In this document: positions 8,886-15,152 of the stretch, one piece after another
Layout of the letters: every line of letters starts with the position of its first letter
Numbering within the stretch: position 1 is the first letter of the stretch
Assembly: GCF_021538615.1 (NCBI RefSeq)
Contig: NZ_JAJHIZ010000003.1
Span: 558,001 to 622,000, forward strand
Source of the DNA: Niabella agricola
Lineage (GTDB): Bacteria; Bacteroidota; Bacteroidia; Chitinophagales; Chitinophagaceae
Length of the DNA stretch: 64,000 nt
Direction of reading: 5' to 3'
The notes under the pieces: generated by a model
The model's input: only the letters and a program-made list of their open reading frames with translations
The model's database searches: none
Told to the model about the DNA's origin: nothing
Position numbers and translations under genes: made by a program

Positions 8886-9730
8886 GAACCTCTTTTATAA
8901 ATGCCGTAAATTTTTAAACCGGTGGTCACAGGTTTGATCTTTGCCATCACTTTTTCAAAATCACTGATCTGCTCAAATTCCATATCTGCATGAAACTGGT
9001 ACCGGAATTCGGTTCCCGGGATGGGGAAACTCTGAAGTTTGGTCAGGTTTACCTCTTCCTTTGCGATAATGGACAGCACCCGGGCCAAACTTCCCTTGGA
9101 ATGATCGGTATGAAAGTTAATAGATGCTTTGTTACCATCAATCCCTTCTTTCAGGTCCTCTTTCCGGCGCAGTACCAGAAAGCGGGTATAATTATTTTTT
9201 AATGTTTGAATCCTGGGGGCAATAATCTTTAGTCCGTAAAGCTCCGCAGCCAGTTTGCTGGCAATTGCGGCAATATGGCGGGCCTTGTGCTGCGCGATAT
9301 GCCGGGCGCTTAACGCGGTGTCTTCCGAATCGACCAGCTTCCAGCGAAACTGGTCGAGGTATTCATAGCATTGCTGCAGGGCCATGGTATGGGAATGTAC
9401 TTCCTTGATATCTTCCAGTTCTACATCATGGTTTACCAGCAAATTCTGGTTAATCTGCATATATACTTCACCTGCAATCTGCAGATCACTCGCCTGCAAT
9501 AAATTATAATTGGGAAGAATGCTGCCTGCGATGGAGTTCTCGATTGCCATCAGGCAGCCGTCTGTACGGTTGGGATCTTTAGCCGCGGCAATCACTTCCT
9601 TAAAGGTGTCGCAACACTCCACAGTTACCTTTCTTTTAAAGAACAGGTTGGCTGCTTCCTGGTGAAAACTTCCCTCATAACCCTGAATGGCCATATGCAC
9701 GGTATCTGCCTGCGTTGTTCCCTTTGTCAT
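8876..9730 (-). CDS. pheA: Prephenate dehydratase
   Basis: Converts prephenate to phenylpyruvate. The catalytic PDT domain (about 15-185) starts IQGYEGSFHQEAA and includes AIENSIAGSI and NYTRFLVL. A C-terminal ACT domain (about 200-280; HSKGSLARVLSIIAKEEVNL and the SFPIPGTEF loop) is the phenylalanine-sensing site in this family. There is no chorismate mutase domain; that activity is in the DAHP synthase fusion. I use the ATG at 9730; an in-frame TTG at 9742 is less likely. First structural gene of the aromatic operon, 21 bp after the attenuator terminator. Confidence 0.95.
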   Translation of the reverse strand: MTKGTTQADTVHMAIQGYEGSFHQEAANLFFKRKVTVECCDTFKEVIAAAKDPNRTDGCLMAIENSIAGSILPNYNLLQASDLQIAGEVYMQINQNLLVNHDVELEDIKEVHSHTMALQQCYEYLDQFRWKLVDSEDTALSARHIAQHKARHIAAIASKLAAELYGLKIIAPRIQTLKNNYTRFLVLRRKEDLKEGIDGNKASINFHTDHSKGSLARVLSIIAKEEVNLTKLQSFPIPGTEFRYQFHADMEFEQISDFEKVMAKIKPVTTGLKIYGIYKRGSWK

Positions 9731-9746
9731 TTTTTTCGTCAATTAC

Positions 9747-9776
9747 AAAAAAATCCCGGCCTCTTTCGCCGGGATT
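9747..9776 (-). terminator. Attenuator terminator upstream of pheA
   Basis: On the minus strand AATCCCGGC (9776-9768) pairs perfectly with GCCGGGATT (9760-9752) around a 7-base loop, followed at once by a run of T. It stands between the Phe-rich leader ORF (ends 9804) and pheA (starts 9730), so in the operon direction it would stop transcription before the structural genes. This is a termination site inside a leader rather than at an operon end. Confidence 0.85.
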
Positions 9777-9803
9777 CTTTATGTTGAATATGTTGTTATT
9801 AAA

Positions 9804-9887
9804 TTATTTCAACAAAAATGCACCCGGCTTTCCGCTAAAGAAGAAAAAGCTAAAATAAAACCAGGTAAAAAATTTTGCTGCCCTCAT
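9804..9887 (-). CDS. Phe-rich leader peptide of the aromatic operon (attenuator)
   Basis: A 27-codon ORF, ATG at 9887 to TAA at 9804. Residues 5-17 read KFFTWFYFSFFFF; Phe occupies positions 6, 7, 10, 12, 14-17 and 24, with Trp9 and Tyr11. Nine Phe in 27 residues directly upstream of a terminator and pheA is the hallmark of ribosome-mediated attenuation, as in the enterobacterial pheA leader. Codons 20-22 (Lys-Pro-Gly) contain GCCGGG, complementary to the 5' arm of the terminator, supplying an antiterminator. When Phe-tRNA is scarce the ribosome would stall upstream and free this arm. No Shine-Dalgarno is visible. It was found by reading the strand; no experimental support is available here. 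Confidence 0.85.
   Translation of the reverse strand: MRAAKFFTWFYFSFFFFSGKPGAFLLK
9823..9828 (-). promoter_or_regulatory. Antiterminator arm within the Phe leader ORF
   Basis: Minus-strand GCCGGG, the end of codon 20 through codon 22 of the leader peptide. It is complementary to CCCGGC in the 5' arm of the terminator (9773-9768). Pairing here would exclude the terminator stem; a ribosome translating to the stop codon at 9804 would cover it. The pairing is only six GC pairs, so the mutual exclusion is plausible but needs folding energies. Confidence 0.65.
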
Positions 9888-10287
9888 AATTGAGGCCCAA
9901 ATATAAAACGAAATTCTAAATTTCAAAATAAATATTCAAAATTATTTTAAAACTAACGCTAGTTTTTAGGTAAATTTTATTTTCCCGGCCGCGATTTTCA
10001 AATATATATAACCAGGTATTGATCATCCCCTTTCGGGGTCCTGCACATTGGGTTTTCCCATTTCAGGTCTTAAATCCAGTACCTCGATGCAGCTTTTCAG
10101 CAGGTTTGTTAAGGATCGATTTAATCATTCCGGAAAGCCTCGAAAAATTTTATTTTCCCATTAATTATTTTTTAACAAATGCCCATCAAATCATATATTT
10201 GCACGTCACTATATATTTACTGCTGTTTCTCTATATTTAAGATCAGCGGAAAGATACCACTGACGAATATATCAAAACCTAAAATAT
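9888..10287. other. 400 bp divergent promoter region between the aromatic operon and the OmpA-family gene
   Basis: No gene is seen. Minus-strand candidates for the leader promoter are the TAATTTTG box at 9944-9937 and the TATATTTG box at 10006-9999; both fit TAnnTTTG but lack a clear upstream TTG. A CCCC-TTTC-GGGG mini-hairpin lies at 10027-10038. The DNA at 9900-9960 is strongly AT-rich. Confidence 0.4.
10194..10201 (+). promoter_or_regulatory. Candidate -7 promoter box of the OmpA-family gene
   Basis: TATATTTG matches the Bacteroidota TAnnTTTG box and lies 87 bp upstream of the ATG at 10288. The -33 element is not convincing (AT-rich TTATTTTTTAAC). The spacing leaves a 5' leader of about 80 bases. 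Confidence 0.45.
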
Positions 10288-11970
10288 ATGAACCATTCCA
10301 AAACCGCTCTTCTGGCCCTGGCTATCTGCTCATTTGGCAGTGCGCGCGCACAGGTTAGCGAAACCCATCCTTACAAAGCCCCCCATGCGATTTACGGGCC
10401 GGCTTCTGTAACCGACTCTCAATACTATTCGAAGAAAAAGCAGCAGCAGTTCCGCGATTTTGTAAATGGCCGGACCGACTTTCCTCCAAAGCCCCGGGAT
10501 ATGTGGGAAATTGGTATTAAGGGAGGCTTGTTCAGTATAAACGGGGATGTTCGTTCTGAAATGATCAGCCCGGGTTTTGGCGCACATATCCGCAAATCAC
10601 TGGGACATACCCTGTCTTTGCGACTGGAATACATGTATGGCATTGCCAAGGGACAGGACTGGCGTCCTTCTTCCGGGTATAAATTTACAGGCATGTATAA
10701 CCCATGGTATTACCGTTACCAGCGAAACAGCGTACTGCCCGGCGGTAGTGTTTGGAACCCGATTAATTTCCCCAAGGTATATTACAACTACAAAACCACG
10801 GTACAGGAGCTGAGCCTGCAACTGATTGCCAATCTTCATAACATTCGCTTTTACAAGCCCCAGACTGGTGCTACCTTCTATGTATTGGGAGGTGTAGGTG
10901 TTACTACCTGGGATGGCCGTGTAAATGCTATGCATGAAGTAAAAGGTGATGAAGAAAGCGCTGCTTATGACTACAGCAAAATTACAGCTACCACTAAGAA
11001 AGACGTTCTGAAACAGTTGAAAGATCTGCAGGACGATATGTATGACACGCCGATCGAAGCGGATCCGAGCATTCGTTACTCGCACCTGTTTGCCGGTTCT
11101 ATTGCACCGTCTGTTACAGGAGGTATGGGGCTGGCGCTCCGTTTAAGCCCGCGTTTCAACATCGCCCTGGAAGACCGCGTTATCTATAACGGGTCGGACC
11201 TGCTGGATGGTCAGCGCTGGACCGACCAGGGCACATTGACTCCTGATAAAGACTTCATGAACTATCTGACCCTGGGTATCAATTATAACATAGGTTCCAA
11301 GAAAAGAAGAGTTGAGCCGCTTTACTGGCTGAACCCGCTGAACTATGCGTATGGCGAACTCCGCCGTGTACCCGAGATTGTGCTGCCTGATTCGGACGGT
11401 GATGGTGTTACCGACCAATTTGACCAGGAGCAAACACCGGCAGGCTGCCCGGTTGATACACATGGTGTAAGCCGCGACACCGATGGTGACGGCGTTCCTG
11501 ATTGTAAAGATAAAGAACTGGTTACGCCGACTTACTGCCAGCCGGTTGATGCAGATGGCGTTGGTAAATGCCCCTGCCCTGATGATTGTAAAATTAAAGA
11601 ACCAGAGTGTGCTGCCCTGCTGGGCGCGTTACCGAGTGTAGCATTCAAAGCAAACTCTAATACGCTTACTGCCGATGCTGCCGCTTCTTTAGCTGTTGTT
11701 GCTTCTAAATTAAGAGCAAACCCCAACTGTAAAGTGGTTGTAGTGGGCTACTGCGCTGCTACCAAGAAACAACAACAATTAAGCTGGGATCACGTAAATA
11801 AAGTGATCACACACTTACAGGAAAAAGAAGGTATCAGCGGAGACCGTTTTATCTTCTCTTCCGGTCAGGAAGGTGGCGACTGCAACACGGTAGATATCCG
11901 TGCAGCTGCACCGGGTGAAGACGGCCCCAACACGGTAGCTCCTCCACATCCCAACCTTCGCAAAAAATAG
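10288..11970 (+). CDS. OmpA-family outer membrane protein with thrombospondin type 3 repeats
   Basis: A 560-residue envelope protein. A signal peptide ends near AQVS (about residue 22). A predicted beta-barrel with alternating aromatic residues spans about 70-350 (GLFSINGDV, LSLRLEYMYG, RFNIALEDRVIYNG). Two calcium-binding TSP3-type repeats follow (DSDGDGVTDQFD, DTDGDGVPDCKD), then a Cys-rich linker and a C-terminal OmpA-like domain (about 445-540) beginning VAFKANSNTL, which in the family binds peptidoglycan. The Cys content of the linker (CPCPDDCKIKEPEC) suggests disulfides. Monocistronic, with a terminator 24 bp downstream. Likely structural: anchoring the outer membrane to the wall. Confidence 0.85.
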   Translation: MNHSKTALLALAICSFGSARAQVSETHPYKAPHAIYGPASVTDSQYYSKKKQQQFRDFVNGRTDFPPKPRDMWEIGIKGGLFSINGDVRSEMISPGFGAHIRKSLGHTLSLRLEYMYGIAKGQDWRPSSGYKFTGMYNPWYYRYQRNSVLPGGSVWNPINFPKVYYNYKTTVQELSLQLIANLHNIRFYKPQTGATFYVLGGVGVTTWDGRVNAMHEVKGDEESAAYDYSKITATTKKDVLKQLKDLQDDMYDTPIEADPSIRYSHLFAGSIAPSVTGGMGLALRLSPRFNIALEDRVIYNGSDLLDGQRWTDQGTLTPDKDFMNYLTLGINYNIGSKKRRVEPLYWLNPLNYAYGELRRVPEIVLPDSDGDGVTDQFDQEQTPAGCPVDTHGVSRDTDGDGVPDCKDKELVTPTYCQPVDADGVGKCPCPDDCKIKEPECAALLGALPSVAFKANSNTLTADAAASLAVVASKLRANPNCKVVVVGYCAATKKQQQLSWDHVNKVITHLQEKEGISGDRFIFSSGQEGGDCNTVDIRAAAPGEDGPNTVAPPHPNLRKK

Positions 11971-11993
11971 TCACTTTTTGCTATAACAAATAC

Positions 11994-12025
11994 ATCCCTG
12001 TCCATTTTGGATGGGGATTTTTTTT
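11994..12025 (+). terminator. Intrinsic terminator of the OmpA-family gene
   Basis: ATCCCTGTCCA pairs with TGGATGGGGAT over 11 bp including two G-U pairs, with a TTT loop and a run of eight T. It lies 24 bp after the stop codon at 11970. Confidence 0.85.
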
Positions 12026-12032
12026 GATATTG

Positions 12033-12095
12033 GGCTCCAGACGCCAGACACCGGATACCAGACATTAGACACTAGATACCAGATACCCGGATAAG
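12033..12095. repeat. Short-word array upstream of the DUF6624 gene
   Basis: The words CCAGACGCCAGACACCGGA, TACCAGACATTAGACAC and TAGATACCAGATACCCGG repeat CCAGAC/CCAGATAC at a period of 8-10 bp. The style matches the arrays in the aromatic operon though the word differs. It lies just after the OmpA terminator. Confidence 0.5.
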
Positions 12096-12148
12096 ATTGA
12101 TAACAGCTTCTTATGAAACTGTTTCATAACTTTCCCATTAAATTCCAT

Positions 12149-12877
12149 ATGAAAAGAGATGCATCCATTTTTTATTTATTCCCGGCTCTTTCGCTTTTAT
12201 GGCTTGCAGTTGGGTGCACACATGGCAGGCCGGGAGCAATGCTTTCCAAAACCAAAGCAGCCCCTTCACTGATGGATCAGTTGGCGGCCATTGATTATGA
12301 GGATCAGCGATACCGCCAGGAAATTGAACCGGTCATCAATGCGGAGCCAATGGATTCTGCAAAGCTCAAAACCCTCTTTAAAAAGATACACCGGGCAGAT
12401 TCCATCAACCTGCTCGCTATCCGCCATATCCTGGATCATGAAGGCTGGCCCGATCCAAAGCAGGTTGGCATTGAGGGCTCTGTCACGGTTTGGGCGGTAC
12501 TTCAGCATGCGGATCTGAAAACACGGGAGCAATACCTGGATATGGTAACGCAGGCAGTAACTGACAAAAAACTGGAGCCGAAATATCGGGGCTACCTGGA
12601 AGACAGGATTGCAGGGGATAAAGGTATGAAACAGCGATATGGTACCCAGCAATTTCTTATCAGCAAACATAAAACGGTGCTGGCCCCGCTCCTTGATCCC
12701 GACAAGGTTGATTCCTGGCGAAAGGAGGTCGGCATGGAGCCTTTACTGGATCATTTAAAACGGTCTATAGACTCCTCGTGGACCTGGGACCAATACTACC
12801 GGGACCTGCCGGAGGGTGAAGCCATATTGAAAAAGAAAAAGGAATATTTTGACGCGCATAAGGCACTTCAGCCATGA
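12149..12877 (+). CDS. DUF6624-type lipoprotein
   Basis: From MKRDASIF the protein is 242 residues with a hydrophobic signal segment ending in a lipobox LAVGC, so it is probably a lipoprotein. The body matches my memory of the DUF6624 pattern: HEGWPDPKQVGIEGSVTVW, then LQHADLKTREQYL, LEDRIAGDKGMKQRYGTQ. The function of this family is unknown; its members are secreted in Bacteroidota. An ATG at 12113 would put 12 residues before the signal peptide, so I favour 12149. No operon partner: lipB downstream is convergent. Confidence 0.75.
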   Translation: MKRDASIFYLFPALSLLWLAVGCTHGRPGAMLSKTKAAPSLMDQLAAIDYEDQRYRQEIEPVINAEPMDSAKLKTLFKKIHRADSINLLAIRHILDHEGWPDPKQVGIEGSVTVWAVLQHADLKTREQYLDMVTQAVTDKKLEPKYRGYLEDRIAGDKGMKQRYGTQQFLISKHKTVLAPLLDPDKVDSWRKEVGMEPLLDHLKRSIDSSWTWDQYYRDLPEGEAILKKKKEYFDAHKALQP

Positions 12878-12918
12878 TCATCCACAGGGATGCATTTTTT
12901 ATTTAATATCCGGTAGTT

Positions 12919-13656
12919 TTATATTTCATCTGCATTCCGGAGCCGGATCTCAAATACCTCCTCGAAATTTTTCCTTAGCTGCTGCTTTACTTCTTCCATA
13001 TCCAGCTTTCGGCCCAGTTCTTTCTGCAAGGATGTAACCTGTTTGTTCTGGATGCCGCAGGGGATGATGAAATTAAAATATTCAAGGTTGGTGTTCACAT
13101 TCAACGCAAAACCATGCATGGTAATCCACCGGCTGGTGCGTACCCCTATGGCGCAGATCTTCCGCTCACGGCCTCTTACAGATGGATCCAGCCATACGCC
13201 GGTTTCTCCCGGCGACCGTTCCCCCTTGAGGCCATAATTGGCAAGTGTGCGGATTACTACTTCTTCAATATTGCGCAGGTAGCGGCCGATATCGGTATAA
13301 AACCGCTCCAGGTCAAAGATGGGATAGCCCACGATCTGTCCCGGTCCGTGGTAGGTAATATCCCCTCCCCGGTTGATCCGGAAAAAATCAATCCCCCTTT
13401 TTGCCAGGTTTTCTTCGCTCAGAAGCACGTTTTCCATATGCCCGCTCTTACCGAGCGTGTATACATGCGGATGCTCTACAAACAATAAATGGTTTGAGGT
13501 TTGATGGTTGACATTTGATGTTTCGCCCTTATCCTGCGCCTCACGCAGCGCGGTTTTAATAGCCACATTTTCCTGTAATAACTGCTCCTGGTAATCCCAT
13601 GCATCTTTATACCGCATGGCACCCATATCTTTAAACCAAACTTCCTGATAACTCAT
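12919..13656 (-). CDS. lipB: Octanoyltransferase LipB
   Basis: Moves octanoate from acyl carrier protein to lipoyl domains, the first step of lipoate synthesis. Motifs are FVEHPHVYTLGKSG (59-72), RGGDITYHGPGQ (97-108), the catalytic Lys167 in RKICAIG and the acyl-accepting Cys200 in IIPCGI. Residues 45-56 (ETSNVNHQTSNH) are an insertion relative to the usual short N-terminal loop and are encoded by a short-word repeat (13489-13524). Single gene, convergent with the DUF6624 gene. Confidence 0.94.
   Translation of the reverse strand: MSYQEVWFKDMGAMRYKDAWDYQEQLLQENVAIKTALREAQDKGETSNVNHQTSNHLLFVEHPHVYTLGKSGHMENVLLSEENLAKRGIDFFRINRGGDITYHGPGQIVGYPIFDLERFYTDIGRYLRNIEEVVIRTLANYGLKGERSPGETGVWLDPSVRGRERKICAIGVRTSRWITMHGFALNVNTNLEYFNFIIPCGIQNKQVTSLQKELGRKLDMEEVKQQLRKNFEEVFEIRLRNADEI
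13489..13524 (-). repeat. In-frame short-word array inside lipB
   Basis: On the coding strand the words ACATCAAATGTCAACCATC and AAACCTCAAACCATTT occur; CATCAAA/ACCTCAAA recur at 8-10 bp. This is the same vocabulary as in aroA (3791-3832) and between genes at 14917 and 15097. It encodes ETSNVNHQTSNH, an apparently tolerated loop extension. Confidence 0.55.
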
Positions 13657-13757
13657 AATTGATCTGTAAAGGTACCAAGAAAAACGGATGTCTTACATTT
13701 GCAGGGTTTGGAAGATGTAAACAACATTTTCGTTAATGTTAAAAACGCTGTTTATCA

Positions 13758-14816
13758 ATGAAGCTGAATGAAACAGAAGCGCTGGATGATTTTCCGGCAA
13801 GTGCGGATGGCAACGACGAACTGTACCAGAAGTTTGTATACCGGACCGATAAGGGACAGGAACCCTTTCGGATCGATAAATATTTAATGAACCGGATCGA
13901 AGGTGCTACCCGGAACAAGATCCAGCAGGCGATCCGCAACCATATGGTACTGGTAGACGGCAAAGAGGTAAAGCCCAATTATAAATTGAAAGGCGCCCAG
14001 GAAATTGTGGTGTATACCGATATCGCTCCGGATGAAAACGAGATCGTTCCGGAAAATATTCCTTTGAATATTGCCTATGAGGATGCCGCCGTTTTGATTA
14101 TTAATAAGGCTCCCGGCATGGTAGTGCATCCCGGATCGGGCAATCCCAATGGCACACTGATCAATGCCGTAGCTTATCATTTGCAACAACAAAACGCGGC
14201 CATCAACGAAGAGACCCTTCCTCGTTTTGGTATGGTACACCGTATTGATAAGAATACCAGCGGGCTCCTGGTGCTTGCGAAAACCGAAAAGGCTATGCGC
14301 TCGCTTGCAAAACAGTTTTTTGATCATACCGTAAGCCGGAAATACATTGCGCTGGTTTGGGGGGATATGGAAGCCGATGAAGGCACCATTATCGCTCATG
14401 TGGGCCGCAATCTCCGGTTCCGTAAGCTCTTTGAAGCCTATCCTGAGGGCGACCACGGCAAGGAAGCCATCACTCATTATAAAGTACTGGAACGCTTTGG
14501 TTATGTAACCCTGGTGCAATGCATTTTGGAAACGGGCCGTACCCATCAGATCCGTGTGCATATGAAATACATTGGTCATCCGCTCTTTAATGACGACTTT
14601 TACGGGGGCGACAAGATTGTAAAAGGTACGGTGTATGCCAAGTACAAGCAATTTGTAGACAATTGTTTTGAGCTTTGTCCCCGGCAGGCGCTACATGCTA
14701 AAACATTGGGCTTCGTACATCCCGATACCGGTGAAGAAATACTGTTTAACAGTGCACTGCCGCAGGATATGGAAGCGGTAATTGAGAAGTGGCGGAAGTA
14801 TACCAATCGTGCTTAA
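13758..14816 (+). CDS. RluA/RluD-family rRNA pseudouridine synthase
   Basis: Isomerises specific uridines in structured RNA, probably 23S rRNA. The 352-residue protein has an N-terminal S4 RNA-binding domain (about 36-98; FRIDKYLMNRIEGATRNKIQQAI) and a catalytic domain with the HRIDKNTSGLL signature containing the catalytic Asp164, plus TGRTHQIRVHMKYIGHPL. The size and S4 domain point to the RluD-like subfamily. Single gene, divergent from lipB across 101 bp. Confidence 0.92.
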   Translation: MKLNETEALDDFPASADGNDELYQKFVYRTDKGQEPFRIDKYLMNRIEGATRNKIQQAIRNHMVLVDGKEVKPNYKLKGAQEIVVYTDIAPDENEIVPENIPLNIAYEDAAVLIINKAPGMVVHPGSGNPNGTLINAVAYHLQQQNAAINEETLPRFGMVHRIDKNTSGLLVLAKTEKAMRSLAKQFFDHTVSRKYIALVWGDMEADEGTIIAHVGRNLRFRKLFEAYPEGDHGKEAITHYKVLERFGYVTLVQCILETGRTHQIRVHMKYIGHPLFNDDFYGGDKIVKGTVYAKYKQFVDNCFELCPRQALHAKTLGFVHPDTGEEILFNSALPQDMEAVIEKWRKYTNRA

Positions 14817-14861
14817 TAATTTGAAAATTTGGGGATGCCAAATGACTAATAGGCCATCGGG

Positions 14862-15123
14862 ATCAGCAATCAGCGATCAGAAATGAGGACAAAAGCTCAT
14901 CAAGCAAAAGAGAAGACCAACCTGAAACACTAAATGTTAAGCCAGGCCCTTCCTTCGGGAATGTAAAATATCCAAAGACGAATATTAAATGTAAAAGTGA
15001 AAATACCGTTGCTGCTCCGATGATCTTCACTCCGGCCGATATTTCTCAGATAACGGGAATAGCCAGCAAAGACTGAACCAGGTGTAAAAAATGGATCCAA
15101 CCTGAAACTTTAAACGTTGAACC
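14862..15123. repeat. Intergenic region with two copies of an AACCTGAAAC repeat
   Basis: No gene is seen between rluD and bglX (334 bp). Two imperfect copies of CCAACCTGAAAC-N3-AAA-N-GTT lie at 14917-14943 and 15097-15123, 180 bp apart. A GATCAGCAATCAGCGATCAG array is at 14862-14881. These belong to the short-word family seen in aroA and lipB. Confidence 0.5.
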
Positions 15124-15124
15124 T

Positions 15125-15152
15125 AAAAACGCCTCCGGCGTTTGCCGGCGTT
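15125..15152 (-). terminator. Intrinsic terminator overlapping the end of bglX
   Basis: On the minus strand AACGCC pairs with GGCGTT, with a nested CGCCGG repeat giving two alternative stems, followed by TTTTT. It begins within the stop codon of the GH3 gene. Confidence 0.7.
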
